Origin: Candidatus Colimorpha pelethequi
GTDB taxonomy: Bacteria; Bacteroidota; Bacteroidia; Bacteroidales; P3
DNA: 64,000 nt
Assembly (NCBI GenBank): GCA_018064245.1
Contig: JAGHVO010000030.1
Span: forward strand, 1-64,000
Reading direction: 5' to 3'
A program made the position numbers and the translations under genes. Positions 42,150-52,527 of this stretch are shown here, in pieces (positions within the stretch are counted from its first letter, which is position 1; each line of letters begins with the position of its first letter). The notes below the pieces were generated by a model. That model saw only the letters and a list, made by a program, of their open reading frames with translations. It was not told the origin of the DNA and did not search any database.

Positions 42150-42908
42150 ATGAAAACCTTGTACAAATGCCTCTTGGGAGTCATCCTCATTATGGCACAG
42201 CAAAGCTGGGCGCAATCGCCTATAAAAGACAGTGCCGCAATCATTGTGGACAAGTACCTTGACATGATAAATTACAACGGCATTCGCAGCGACAGCATCC
42301 TATATATCGAGACAACCATCGTAATCGACAATCAGTTGGAAGACACACTTGTCATGAAAAGGTGGTTCTTTCCGAAAGGCAACAGCAGAATAGAATTCTG
42401 GCAATCTGGCAAACGACAGACCTGTTTTCACAGCAACGACGACAAAATCTTTCGCAAATACGATACCATCGCACACGCCTGGACGTCGGAAACGAAAGAC
42501 ACCTACCACGCCGAATGCGACCGATACAACTACTACGGTCCCTTGTACAAGTGGGAAATCAGCGGTGTAGAACTGATTTACAGAGGAGTATCCTCTTTCG
42601 AAGGCTCCCCTATTTATGTAATCCACGTTGAATGTCCCGAACACTACGACCGCAACTATTTCTTTGAACAGAACTCTGGAGTGCTATTCTTTGTGCAGGA
42701 ATTTCCCACCATCGAAGGCAAACCCATGACCAAATACGACAGCCAAGTTGATTGGCGCGCCATACACGAATACAAACCCTTCGGAGAATCCCTGCTACCT
42801 TCGGTAGAAAGCTACCAATACCATGGAGTTATTTCCATATTGAGACATACCTATAAATATGTCGCGTACAACAAAGACATCTTCGAAAAAGACTATCCAA
42901 AGTTTTAG
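42150..42908 (+). CDS. Periplasmic protein, possibly LolA-like fold
   Basis: Signal peptide MKTLYKCLLGVILIMAQQSWAQ; alternating beta pattern; family not certain. Confidence 0.55.
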   Translation: MKTLYKCLLGVILIMAQQSWAQSPIKDSAAIIVDKYLDMINYNGIRSDSILYIETTIVIDNQLEDTLVMKRWFFPKGNSRIEFWQSGKRQTCFHSNDDKIFRKYDTIAHAWTSETKDTYHAECDRYNYYGPLYKWEISGVELIYRGVSSFEGSPIYVIHVECPEHYDRNYFFEQNSGVLFFVQEFPTIEGKPMTKYDSQVDWRAIHEYKPFGESLLPSVESYQYHGVISILRHTYKYVAYNKDIFEKDYPKF

Positions 42909-42940
42909 TTTACCTCACACAAAATCTTTCCTATTTTCTT

Positions 42941-43393
42941 TTGCCAATGTCCATCTTCGACAATCCAGACGAATACTATATGCAGCAAGCCCTTCGAGAG
43001 GCGAAGGCGGCCTATGAGGAAGGAGAAATCCCCATTGGTGCCGTAATCGTGAGCAACGACACCATCATCGCCCGCACCCACAACCTCACGGAACGACTCA
43101 ACGACGTGACCGCCCATGCAGAGATGCTTGCCTTCACAGCCGCCGCCGAAATGCTCGGCGCCAAGTATCTCACAGGGTGCACGCTATATGTCACTTTAGA
43201 GCCCTGCGTAATGTGTGCCGGCGCCGCGGGATGGAGTCAGATAAGCCGCATCGTCTATGGCGCTTCCGACCCAAAACGCGGTTTCGAACGTCTCGGACAC
43301 GATATGCTGCACCCCAAAACCATCGTCGAGAAAGGCGTGCTGGAAACAGAATGCGCCGAATTGGTAAAGAAATTCTTCAAAGACAAAAGATAA
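42941..43393 (+). CDS. tadA: tRNA-specific adenosine deaminase
   Basis: HAEMLAF...YVTLEPCVMCAGA zinc-deaminase motifs. Confidence 0.92.
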   Translation: MPMSIFDNPDEYYMQQALREAKAAYEEGEIPIGAVIVSNDTIIARTHNLTERLNDVTAHAEMLAFTAAAEMLGAKYLTGCTLYVTLEPCVMCAGAAGWSQISRIVYGASDPKRGFERLGHDMLHPKTIVEKGVLETECAELVKKFFKDKR

Positions 43394-43450
43394 CATCACA
43401 CTTAAACCACTAATACACACTTCATTTAAAATTCCAAATTCTTAAATAAT

Positions 43451-44341
43451 ATGAAACCTACTTTACTTGTTTTGGCTGCCGGCATGGGCAGTCGCTATGG
43501 TGGACTCAAGCAGATGGACGGCGTAGGTCCCAATGGTGAAATCATCATGGACTACTCCATCACCGACGCCATCCGCGCCGGATTCGGCAAGGTCGTCTTC
43601 GTAATCCGCCACAGTTTTGAGAACGAATTCAAGGCAAAAATCAACGCCGAGCATTTCCACAACCAAATTGAGGTAGAATATGTATTTCAGGAGCTTGACT
43701 ATCTTCCCGTAGGATTTACCGTTCCCGAAGGCCGCGAAAAACCCTGGGGCACCAACCATGCCATTCTCATGGCTAAGGACGTCATCCAAGAACCATTCGC
43801 AATCATCAACGCCGACGACTTCTACGGCCGCGACGCATTCCAAGTAATGGCAGACTACCTCAAGACCCTCGGCGACACCAAAGGTCAATACTGCATGGTA
43901 GGCTACAAACTTGAAAATACACTCTCCGAAAACGGCACCGTATCGCGCGGCGTTTGCGAGACCAACGCCGAAGGTCTGCTCGTAGGAATGACCGAACGCA
44001 CTTCCATCGGACGCACCTCCAACGGAATTGAATACAAGGACGCTGACGGCAGCATGCATCCCCTATCGGCCGACGCCACCGTTTCCATGAACCTCTTCGG
44101 CTTCACGCCCGACTATTTTGGCGAAAGCGAAAAGCTCTTCGTGGACTTTCTAAAAGAGCACGGCACCGAGATGAAATCGGAATACTACATTCCTTTCGCC
44201 GTCAACACATTCATCAACAGCGGCTACGCCACCATGAGAGTTTTGAGGACCTCCGCACAGTGGTTTGGCGTCACCTACAAGGAAGACCGTCCCATGGTAG
44301 TAGAACGTCTCAAGAAACTCCACGACCAAGGTGTTTACTAA
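43451..44341 (+). CDS. Sugar-phosphate nucleotidyltransferase family protein
   Basis: LVLAAGMGSRYGGLKQMDGVGPNGEIIMDYSI; AIINADDFYGRDAF. Confidence 0.85.
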   Translation: MKPTLLVLAAGMGSRYGGLKQMDGVGPNGEIIMDYSITDAIRAGFGKVVFVIRHSFENEFKAKINAEHFHNQIEVEYVFQELDYLPVGFTVPEGREKPWGTNHAILMAKDVIQEPFAIINADDFYGRDAFQVMADYLKTLGDTKGQYCMVGYKLENTLSENGTVSRGVCETNAEGLLVGMTERTSIGRTSNGIEYKDADGSMHPLSADATVSMNLFGFTPDYFGESEKLFVDFLKEHGTEMKSEYYIPFAVNTFINSGYATMRVLRTSAQWFGVTYKEDRPMVVERLKKLHDQGVY

Positions 44342-45533
44342 TCTCGAATCTTTCTGGGATTTCGTCCGTCAACATCAAACCGACGACCCCATAAAACTCT
44401 TGTTGCAACAAAGCAAATATCCCAATGTGGATATGCGTCTTGTCGCGCAACAAATAGAAGGAAAGCGGCAAGCGTTGGCAAAATGGCCAACGCTTGCCTC
44501 GTATGAGCATGTGCTCTACCCACCAAAGCTCAACCGCGAGCAAAGTTCATCCGAATACACCGCTCGCTACAAAGCCGAGACATTCATTTTGCCCAATTGG
44601 CACGTTGCCGACCTGACAGGCGGCATGGGAGTAGACAGTATGGCATTTGCCAATGCGGCAAATTCGGTTGACTATTTTGAAGTCGACGAATCGCTATGCC
44701 AGAATATGCAGCACAACTGCGAAGCCATGAGCCTTGCCAACGTAACCTGTCACAACACCGACAGCATGGAATGGCTGCAACATAGCGACCCGCATTTCGA
44801 CCTCATTTTCATCGATCCCGCCCGACGCAACCCACAAGGCAAAAAAGTCTCCGCTTTTGAGGACTGCACACCCAATCTGCTCGACAACCTTGACTTGATA
44901 TACGCACACACCGACCGACTGCTTGTGAAGGCCTCACCCATGATTGACCTCTCGCTGGGAACGCAGCAACTGAATCACGTCGAAGACGTGCACCTGCTCG
45001 CCATAGACGGGGAGTGCAAAGAAGTGTTGTTTTTCTGCGAATCCACCCCAACAAGCGAAACAACAATTCATTGCATAGACCACCATCCCAAAACAGGCCA
45101 CACCAACACCTTTCATTTCACCCGACAGGAAGAAAGCGAAGCCAAAGTCACCTATTGCCAACAAGCGCACAAATATCTCTACGAACCCAATGCAACCTTG
45201 ATGAAAGGAGCCCCTTTCGCACTCATCAGCCAGCGATACAATTTGGATCAACTGGCCCGCAATACCCATCTGTACACTAGCGACGTACTCGTGGAACATT
45301 TTCCAGGTCGCACATTTATTATATTGGAAGAAATCCAACTCAATAAGAAAAGCGTTGCCAAGGCATTTCCAGACAAGAAAGCCCATGTAATAAGCCGCAA
45401 CTATCCCGTAAACGCCACTGAACTACAAAAACAACTCGGACTGCAAGAAGGCGGAAGCGATTTCTTGATAGCCACAACCATCGGCAACAGAAAAACAGGA
45501 CTTGTGTGCAGCAAAATAACGAACGACAATTAA
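44331..45533 (+). CDS. THUMP-like/class I SAM-dependent methyltransferase
   Basis: VADLTGGMGVDSMAFA...VDYFEVDESLCQNMQHN...FDLIFIDPARRNPQGKKV; GTG start, 11-nt overlap with the previous gene. Confidence 0.8.
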   Translation: MFTNLESFWDFVRQHQTDDPIKLLLQQSKYPNVDMRLVAQQIEGKRQALAKWPTLASYEHVLYPPKLNREQSSSEYTARYKAETFILPNWHVADLTGGMGVDSMAFANAANSVDYFEVDESLCQNMQHNCEAMSLANVTCHNTDSMEWLQHSDPHFDLIFIDPARRNPQGKKVSAFEDCTPNLLDNLDLIYAHTDRLLVKASPMIDLSLGTQQLNHVEDVHLLAIDGECKEVLFFCESTPTSETTIHCIDHHPKTGHTNTFHFTRQEESEAKVTYCQQAHKYLYEPNATLMKGAPFALISQRYNLDQLARNTHLYTSDVLVEHFPGRTFIILEEIQLNKKSVAKAFPDKKAHVISRNYPVNATELQKQLGLQEGGSDFLIATTIGNRKTGLVCSKITNDN

Positions 45534-45594
45534 AATTATCAACAATTTTATCAAGAAATAAACAAATAAATTTTGCCATTACAAAAATATATTG

Positions 45595-45602
45595 TAATTT
45601 TG
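45595..45602 (+). promoter_or_regulatory. Bacteroidota -7 promoter element (TAATTTTG) for rplM operon
   Basis: Matches TAnnTTTG; about 320 nt upstream of the rplM start. Confidence 0.6.
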
Positions 45603-45607
45603 CACCC

Positions 45608-45921
45608 TCATAAAATAGTGGAGAAAGGTCTGATTTACCCGTTCAAAACCTTAACCATTAAGCAACTACGAATAGCGATGGGGTCCGTCACCCAACGATA
45701 GAAGCAGTTGCAAGAGATGTAAATGACACCTTCTGATGTCATTACATATTATAGAATAGAGCGTTAGCCACGCACAATTCATCGCAGCCTTACAGGGCGA
45801 TGGACAAGCAAGGCCGACAATCAAATTGAAATCAAACGTTTTCAACGCCGATAGAAAGTCCAATTAGTTGACTTGAGGCAAGAAAACAACGGAGTTTAAT
45901 CGAACATTAGAGTAACAAAAA
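45608..45921 (+). promoter_or_regulatory. Long structured 5' leader of rplM-rpsI (candidate autoregulatory leader)
   Basis: Contains ATGTAAATGACA-CCTTCTGA-TGTCATTACAT (45717-45747) and CATCGC...GCGATG (45780-45802). Confidence 0.5.
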
Positions 45922-46377
45922 ATGAATACATTAAGCTACAAAACTGTATCAGCAAACAAGAACACCGTTAAGAAAGAATGGGTGCTCGTCGATGCAGAAA
46001 ATCAGACCGTAGGACGTCTCGCAACCAGAGTTGCCAACATCCTCAGAGGCAAGACCAAACCTTGCTACACTCCACATGTTGATTGCGGAGACAACGTCAT
46101 CATCATCAATGCCGAGAAGATCGTCTTCACCGGCAAGAAAATGACCGACAAGATCTACCAGCGCTATACCGGTTACCCCGGTGGTCAGCGCGAAACCACA
46201 CCTCGTCAGGTTCTCGCAAGCCACCCCGAGCGCATTCTCGAACACGCCATCCGCGGCATGCTCCCCAAGAACCGTCTCGGTGATGCTCTCTATCGCAACC
46301 TCTACGTTTACGCAGGTTCCGAGCATCCTCATCAGGGTCAGAACCCCAAAGCCATCAATATTAACGACATTAGATAA
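45922..46377 (+). CDS. rplM: 50S ribosomal protein L13
   Basis: WVLVDAENQTVGRLATRVANILRGKTKPCYTPHVDCGDNVIIINAEKI. Confidence 0.97.
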   Translation: MNTLSYKTVSANKNTVKKEWVLVDAENQTVGRLATRVANILRGKTKPCYTPHVDCGDNVIIINAEKIVFTGKKMTDKIYQRYTGYPGGQRETTPRQVLASHPERILEHAIRGMLPKNRLGDALYRNLYVYAGSEHPHQGQNPKAININDIR

Positions 46378-46385
46378 GACAAGAT

Positions 46386-46772
46386 ATGGAAGTTATCAAT
46401 ACCATCGGTAGAAGAAAAACCGCTGTTGCCCGCGTCTATATGACCCCCGGTACCGGTAAAATCGTTGTCAACAACAGAGACTACAAAGAATATTTCCCCA
46501 CTGGTCCACTACAGTTCATCGTCAACCAGGCTTTCCAGACCGTTGACGCTGAAGGCAAATGGGATGTAAAGGCCAACCTCGACGGCGGTGGATTCACCGG
46601 CCAGGCTCAGGCTCTGCGTATGGCTATCGCTCGCGCACTTTGCGAAAGCAACGCCGAAGACCGCACCGCTCTGAAGAAGGAAGGTTTCCTCATGCGCGAT
46701 CCTCGTATGGTTGAGCGTAAGAAACCCGGTCAGCCCAAAGCACGTAAACGCTTCCAGTTCAGCAAGCGTTAG
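46386..46772 (+). CDS. rpsI: 30S ribosomal protein S9
   Basis: TIGRRKTAVARVYMTPGTGKIVVNNRDYKEYF...PGQPKARKRFQFSKR. Confidence 0.97.
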   Translation: MEVINTIGRRKTAVARVYMTPGTGKIVVNNRDYKEYFPTGPLQFIVNQAFQTVDAEGKWDVKANLDGGGFTGQAQALRMAIARALCESNAEDRTALKKEGFLMRDPRMVERKKPGQPKARKRFQFSKR

Positions 46773-46784
46773 TATTGGACTGCG

Positions 46785-46945
46785 TGGAATGCAGATTGTA
46801 GCGCATCCTTTATGGAAAACACGCTACAATCTACATCCTCCAATCGAAAGTTTAGTATCCAAATTGCAAAGACGCTCCGTCGAGTTGCCAGTTTGGTTTG
46901 CCCAAAACCAAAAAACCCGACACTTATGGACTACTTTGCAATTGG
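46785..46945 (+). promoter_or_regulatory. Structured rpsI-rpsB intergenic leader (candidate rpsB leader)
   Basis: 10-bp perfect stem GATTGTAGCG(46794-46803)/CGCTACAATC(46822-46831) and long closing stem CCAAATTGCAAAG(46859-46871)/CTTTGCAATTGG(46934-46945). Confidence 0.55.
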
Positions 46946-46977
46946 CAATTTAGGAACGTAAACAAATACAAAAAACA

Positions 46978-47790
46978 ATGACAGAATTAAAATTCGAAGA
47001 ATTGCTCGAAGCAGGTTGTCATTTCGGACACCTCAAAAGAAAGTGGAATCCCAAAATGGCTCCTTACATCTTCAAGGAGCACAATGGCATTCATGTAATT
47101 GACTTGCAGAAGACCATCGCTAAGGCTGACGAAGCTGCAACAGCTCTCAAACAGATTGCAAAGTCTGGCAAGAAAGTTCTTTTCGTTGCCACCAAAAAGC
47201 AGGCAAAAGACGTCGTAGCCGAAATGGTAAAGACCGTTGACATGCCTTTCGTTACCGAGCGTTGGCCTGGTGGTATGCTCACCAACTTCACCACCATCCG
47301 CAAGGCTGTGAAAAAGATGAACTCTTTGGATCAGTTGATGCGCGACAAAGACTTCAACAACATCTCCAAACGCGAACGCCTTCAGGTCGCTCGTGAGCGC
47401 GCAAAACTCGACAAGAACCTTGGCAGCATCGCCGACCTTACCCGTCTGCCCAGCGCATTGTTCATCATCGATATCAACAAGGAGCACATTGCCGTTGCTG
47501 AAGCACGCCGCTTGAACATCCCCACTTTCGCATTGGTTGACACCAACTGCAACCCCGACCTCATCGACTTCCCCATCCCCGCAAACGATGACGCATCGAA
47601 ATCCATCGAAGCCATCCTCAAGCACATGGTAGAGGCCATCCAGGAAGGTTTGAACGAGCGTATGCTTGACAAGGACGCACAGAACGAAGAGAACGGCGAA
47701 GAAGCTGCTCCCGTAGAGAAGAAGACCCGTCCCAGAAAGGCAAAGGCAGAAGCAGCTGAAGCTACCGAAGAGCCCAAGTCTGAAGAATAA
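46978..47790 (+). CDS. rpsB: 30S ribosomal protein S2
   Basis: LLEAGCHFGHLKRKWNPKMAPYIFKEHNGIHVIDLQKT. Confidence 0.97.
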   Translation: MTELKFEELLEAGCHFGHLKRKWNPKMAPYIFKEHNGIHVIDLQKTIAKADEAATALKQIAKSGKKVLFVATKKQAKDVVAEMVKTVDMPFVTERWPGGMLTNFTTIRKAVKKMNSLDQLMRDKDFNNISKRERLQVARERAKLDKNLGSIADLTRLPSALFIIDINKEHIAVAEARRLNIPTFALVDTNCNPDLIDFPIPANDDASKSIEAILKHMVEAIQEGLNERMLDKDAQNEENGEEAAPVEKKTRPRKAKAEAAEATEEPKSEE

Positions 47791-47815
47791 TTCTTAACTC
47801 TAAACAAGACACACA

Positions 47816-48805
47816 ATGGCAAATATAACCGCTAAACAAGTAAACGAACTCCGCCAAATCACCGGCGTAGGTATGATGGACTGCAAAAAAGCGCTCGTAG
47901 AATGCGACGGCGATTTAGAAAAAGCTATTGACTTCCTGCGTCAGAAAGGTCAGAAAATGGCCGCTAAGCGCGCTGATCGTGATGCCAACGAAGGTTGTGT
48001 ATTGGCTAAGAGCGACGGCAAGTTTGGTGCCGTTGTAATGCTCAGCTGCGAGACCGACTTCGTAGCCACCAATGCTGATTTTGTAGCTTTCACCAACTCC
48101 ATCATCGATGGTGCCATGGCAAAACACCTTACCACCAAGGATGAGGTTATGGCTATGGATTTGAACGGTCGTTGCGTAAGCGACTGCATCACCGACCAGA
48201 TTGCCAAGATTGGCGAGAAAATCGAATTGGCTCACTACGAAACCATCCAGGCTGAAGCAGTTTATGCTTACATCCACCCGGGCAACCGTATGGCATCCAT
48301 CGCAGGCATGAACAAGGCTGGCTACGACGAAGTAGGTCACAACGTAGCTATGCAGGTTGTAGCTATGCGTCCCGTGGCTCTCGACGAGACAAGCGTTCCT
48401 CAGAACGTTATCGACAGCGAACTGAACGTTTACCGCGAGAAGACCAAGGAAGAACTCGTACAGAAAGCCGTTGAAGGCGCTCTGAAGAAAGTTGGCATCA
48501 ACCCCGCACACGTTGACTCAGACGATCACATCAACTCCAACATTGGCAAGGGTTGGATCACCGAGGAACAGGGCAATATGGCTCGCGAAATCAAGGCAAA
48601 AGTTGCCGAAGAAACCGCAGCTTCCCTCCCCGAGGCTAAGATCGAAGCCATCGCCAAGGGTCGTTTGAACAAGTTCTTCCAGGAAAGCACCTTGATGAAC
48701 CAAGAGTACATCATGGAAGGCAAGGTTAGCGTTAAGGACTTTATCGCTCGCACCGACAAGGACCTCAAATGCACCGGTTTCCAACGTCTCGAACTTGGCG
48801 CTTAA
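47816..48805 (+). CDS. tsf: Elongation factor Ts
   Basis: VNELRQITGVGMMDCKKALVECDGDLEKAIDFLRQKG. Confidence 0.97.
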   Translation: MANITAKQVNELRQITGVGMMDCKKALVECDGDLEKAIDFLRQKGQKMAAKRADRDANEGCVLAKSDGKFGAVVMLSCETDFVATNADFVAFTNSIIDGAMAKHLTTKDEVMAMDLNGRCVSDCITDQIAKIGEKIELAHYETIQAEAVYAYIHPGNRMASIAGMNKAGYDEVGHNVAMQVVAMRPVALDETSVPQNVIDSELNVYREKTKEELVQKAVEGALKKVGINPAHVDSDDHINSNIGKGWITEEQGNMAREIKAKVAEETAASLPEAKIEAIAKGRLNKFFQESTLMNQEYIMEGKVSVKDFIARTDKDLKCTGFQRLELGA

Positions 48806-48832
48806 TCCTTTCACAAGGAAAAGCTCATCAAT

Positions 48833-48867
48833 AAAAAAGTGGTTACAACTTTGTGACCACTTTTTTT
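48833..48867 (+). terminator. Terminator downstream of tsf
   Basis: AAAAAAGTGGT-TACAACTTTGTG-ACCACTTTTTTT. Confidence 0.82.
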
Positions 48868-48939
48868 ATAGCAATATTAGTGATCAGTAAATGGTAACAA
48901 GCGATTAGAAGACCATATTCTTAATTCTCAAATACTAAC

Positions 48940-49593
48940 ATGGGCAAGAAATTCTACGTTGTCTGGCAAGGAGTAAAACCAGGAATCTACACCACTTGGG
49001 CGGAATGTGCAGCACAAGTGAAAGGCGTTGCAGGCGCACAATACAAAGGTTTTGAGAGTCGCGAAGCCGCCGAACAAGCCTTCAAGCAATCCTACAACGA
49101 CGTCAAAGGGCAGAAAGAGGCCAAACACAGCGTGCTATCGGTTGATAACGACGGTATGACCGTGCTGAAAGAAGGCACCATTGACGGTCCCGAACTGAAC
49201 AGTCTTGCCGTTGATGCCGCCTGCAGCGGCAATCCAGGCGTGATGGAATACCAAGGAGTCTATGTGGCAAGTCGCACACAGATATTCCATTACAAGACAC
49301 CCGTAGGCACAAACAACATCGGGGAGTTTTTGGGTATTGTACATGGTCTTTCCTACTTGAAAAAGAACAATCTCAACCAAATCCTATACAGCGACTCCGC
49401 CAACGCTATCAGCTGGGTAAAACAAAAACTCTGCAAAAGCAAACTGCCCCTCACACCACAAACTGCCGAATTGTGGGACTATGTTCATCGTGCCGAAGCA
49501 TGGCTACGCAACAACACCTACACCACCGAAATACGCAAATGGGACACTGCCCGTTGGGGTGAAATTCCAGCCGACTTCAACAGAAAACACTGA
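48940..49593 (+). CDS. rnhA: Ribonuclease H with N-terminal viroplasmin (RNase H1-type) domain
   Basis: KKFYVVWQGVKPGIYTTWAECAAQVKGVAGAQYKGFESREAAEQAF then RNase H-like VDAACSGNPG...YSDSANAISWV. Confidence 0.88.
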   Translation: MGKKFYVVWQGVKPGIYTTWAECAAQVKGVAGAQYKGFESREAAEQAFKQSYNDVKGQKEAKHSVLSVDNDGMTVLKEGTIDGPELNSLAVDAACSGNPGVMEYQGVYVASRTQIFHYKTPVGTNNIGEFLGIVHGLSYLKKNNLNQILYSDSANAISWVKQKLCKSKLPLTPQTAELWDYVHRAEAWLRNNTYTTEIRKWDTARWGEIPADFNRKH

Positions 49594-49700
49594 CATATAC
49601 AGCCGTATCGCTTTTGTGAATTGCGGCATTCAACAATTCGGTTTGCGAGGTTTTGGAAAGCGATGTACTTTTGCATCGTCTTAACCAAAACCAAACAACC

Positions 49701-50483
49701 ATGAAAAACACAAAACAAACCGTAGAAATGGCAAAAGACGACCATGGAAACATCGTCATCACGTTGCCACAAACCAATTGTCAGGAACAGGTTCATAACA
49801 TGCCACGCATCGGCGACCACGCTCCTGAATTCACCGCCAACTCCACCCAAGGGGAGATCCACTTCCCTTCCGCCTTCCGTGGCAAATGGAAAATCCTTTT
49901 CAGCCATCCCGCCGACTTCACGCCTGTCTGCACCTCCGAATTCATCACCTTTGGAAACATGATGAAGGAGTTCGAGGCGCTGAACTGTCAGCTGGTAGGA
50001 CTTTCTATTGATGGCCTCTACAGCCATATCGCATGGTTGCGCACCATAAAAGAGCGCATCGAATACAATGGTATGAAAGATGTCGAGGTTCTCTTCCCTT
50101 TGGTGGATGACGTGAGCATGAAAGTGGCAAACAAATACGGCATGGTACAGCCGGGCGAAAGCGCCACGCAAGCAGTGAGGGCAGTGTTCTTCATCGACCT
50201 TGCCAACGTCATCCGCGCCATTATCTACTACCCTCTTGCCTTGGGGAGGAATTTTGACGAAATCAAGCGCGTACTTGTCGGGCTCCAGACTATCGACCAC
50301 TTTGGAGTAGCGTTGCCCGCCGACTGGCATCCAGGCGACGACGTCATCGTACCCACTGCAGGTTCGTGCGGCGCAGCCAAAGAGCGCATGACGGACAACA
50401 GCGGCAAAATCCATTGCTACGACTGGTTTTTCTGCACCCGTCCCCTCCCCTACGAAGACATCGAAGAGGCACTTGTACGATGA
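49701..50483 (+). CDS. Peroxiredoxin (Prx6/1-Cys-like)
   Basis: ILFSHPADFTPVCTSEFITFG; ALPADWHPGDDVIVP. Confidence 0.9.
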   Translation: MKNTKQTVEMAKDDHGNIVITLPQTNCQEQVHNMPRIGDHAPEFTANSTQGEIHFPSAFRGKWKILFSHPADFTPVCTSEFITFGNMMKEFEALNCQLVGLSIDGLYSHIAWLRTIKERIEYNGMKDVEVLFPLVDDVSMKVANKYGMVQPGESATQAVRAVFFIDLANVIRAIIYYPLALGRNFDEIKRVLVGLQTIDHFGVALPADWHPGDDVIVPTAGSCGAAKERMTDNSGKIHCYDWFFCTRPLPYEDIEEALVR

Positions 50484-50511
50484 AACAATTACAGATTCTT
50501 TTTCATGTGGC

Positions 50512-50541
50512 AGGGTTGTCGGACAGTTGTCCGACAACCCT
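50512..50541 (+). terminator. Terminator downstream of the peroxiredoxin gene
   Basis: AGGGTTGTCGGACA/TGTCCGACAACCCT followed by ATTTTTT. Confidence 0.88.
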
Positions 50542-50710
50542 ATTTTTTCGTAACAAAAACGTAACCGAAATGTAACGGGAATGTAACAGCTTTTTCATTT
50601 ATTCATGGTATTTTTGTAATATGGAAAACTGATAGTTCGGATTGAAATTAAAACTTAAGAATCAGAAATTTAAAACCATTTCGCTTAAAATCAATAACCA
50701 ACTTTCCACT

Positions 50711-52435
50711 ATGAATATACTAATTATTCTTTTGAATTTCGCAGGAGCCTTGGCGCTCTTCCTTTTCGGTATGAAACTGATGAGCGAAGGCCTTCAAAAG
50801 GTTGCCGGCAACAAGATGCGCGACATCTTGGGCAAGATAACGAACAATCCTTTCCGAGGCATCCTCACGGGTACGGGCGTGACCGTAGCCATTCAGTCCT
50901 CCTCAGCCACAACGGTGATGGTTGTGAGTTTCGTAAATGCAGGCCTGCTTACGCTGGCAGGTGCCGTGGCAGTCATCATGGGCGCCAACATCGGAACAAC
51001 CGTTACAGCATGGATTATCACATTGTTTGGATTGGGCGAAAGCAGCGGAGCCTTCAGCCTACCCATGCTATTGGGTGCCATCTCACTCATTTTCATGTTT
51101 TCCAGCAAGAGCAAACTAAAATCGTTGGGCGAGTTCATCATTGGTCTGGCATTGTTGCTGGTAGGCATGGAATTTCTGCAATCCGCCATGCCAAACCTCG
51201 AAGAATATCCCCGATTCTTGGAAGCCTTGGGCAATATGTCGGATTGGGGTTTCTGGTCCATCCTATTATTCGTCTTGATAGGCGCAGGACTCACCTGCCT
51301 GGTGCAGGCATCCGCCGCCATGATGGCGATCACATTAGTGATGTGTTACAAAGGCTGGATAGGTCTTGACGTGGCAGTGGCCTTGGTCATGGGGCAGAAC
51401 ATCGGAACCACCATTACCGCCAATCTCGCCGCCATGGTAGCCAACGCCGCAGGCAAAAAAGCGGCAAGGGCGCACTTGGTATTCAACGTAGTAGGCGTGA
51501 TTATCACACTGATTGTCTTTCGCCCCGTAATGAACCTGATTGCCACAGTAACAACCAGCATGGTCGGTGCCGATCCCTATGTTGCTGTAGGTGCCGAAGG
51601 CTATTCACCCGAAGCCATTCCCATGGCATTGTCGTTCTTCCACACCTTCTTCAACGTAGTGAACACATTGATTTTGGTATGGTTCATACCTGTCATCATC
51701 AAAATCGTGGAATGGATGGTGCCCACCAAGGCAGAAGATCCCGACGACGACTTCCAGCTGACCTACATCAAGGGCAACTTCATGGACACCGCTGAGTTGA
51801 ACATCCAATCGGCGCAAAGGGAAATTATCAATTTCTCGAAACGCGTGCTGCGCATGTATAGTTTCCTGCCATCGCTGCGCACGGCAAAGAGCGAAGAGGA
51901 GTTTGACGAAACCATGGAACGGATCGAGAAATACGAGCGCATCACCGACCACATGGAGCTGGAAATCACACAATTTCTGTCGAAAGTGGGTACTGGCGAA
52001 ATTTCTCCCGAAGGCTCGCAACGCATCAGCGGCATGCTGCGCATAGTCGATAATTTGGAAAGCATCGGCGATGCCATCTACCAGATTGCCATGCTGCGGA
52101 AGAACAAACGTAGCGATGCGGTGCATTTTGCCCAAAACCTGAACGACAACCTCGAACAGATGACCTCCTTGGTACAGAATACCTTGGAAGTGATGGACGA
52201 GAACCTGAAGGGTGACTACAGCAAGGCCGACCTCGACAAGGCCTACGAAGCCGAAAAAGCCGTGAACCAATACCGCGACCTTCTGCGCCACCAGCACTTG
52301 GACGCCTTGAAAAACAGCACCTACGACTACGCCATTGGTTCCGCCTACAGCGGACTCTATGCCCTGTACGAGAAACTTGCCGACTACGTCATCAACGTTT
52401 CCGAAGCCGCTTGCGGCAAGAAACTCGAAGACTAA
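50711..52435 (+). CDS. Na/Pi cotransporter family protein with C-terminal PhoU-like domain
   Basis: ALFLFGMKLMSEGLQKVAGNKMRDILGKITNNPFRGILTGTGVTVAIQSSSATTVMVVSFVNAG. Confidence 0.92.
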   Translation: MNILIILLNFAGALALFLFGMKLMSEGLQKVAGNKMRDILGKITNNPFRGILTGTGVTVAIQSSSATTVMVVSFVNAGLLTLAGAVAVIMGANIGTTVTAWIITLFGLGESSGAFSLPMLLGAISLIFMFSSKSKLKSLGEFIIGLALLLVGMEFLQSAMPNLEEYPRFLEALGNMSDWGFWSILLFVLIGAGLTCLVQASAAMMAITLVMCYKGWIGLDVAVALVMGQNIGTTITANLAAMVANAAGKKAARAHLVFNVVGVIITLIVFRPVMNLIATVTTSMVGADPYVAVGAEGYSPEAIPMALSFFHTFFNVVNTLILVWFIPVIIKIVEWMVPTKAEDPDDDFQLTYIKGNFMDTAELNIQSAQREIINFSKRVLRMYSFLPSLRTAKSEEEFDETMERIEKYERITDHMELEITQFLSKVGTGEISPEGSQRISGMLRIVDNLESIGDAIYQIAMLRKNKRSDAVHFAQNLNDNLEQMTSLVQNTLEVMDENLKGDYSKADLDKAYEAEKAVNQYRDLLRHQHLDALKNSTYDYAIGSAYSGLYALYEKLADYVINVSEAACGKKLED

Positions 52436-52527
52436 TTGTTTTAGAGTGTAACGAATACGACTTGGTGGAGACGCGATCAATTGCGTCTCTACTATTATTA
52501 TCCCATTCCTCAACCGAAAATAATCCG

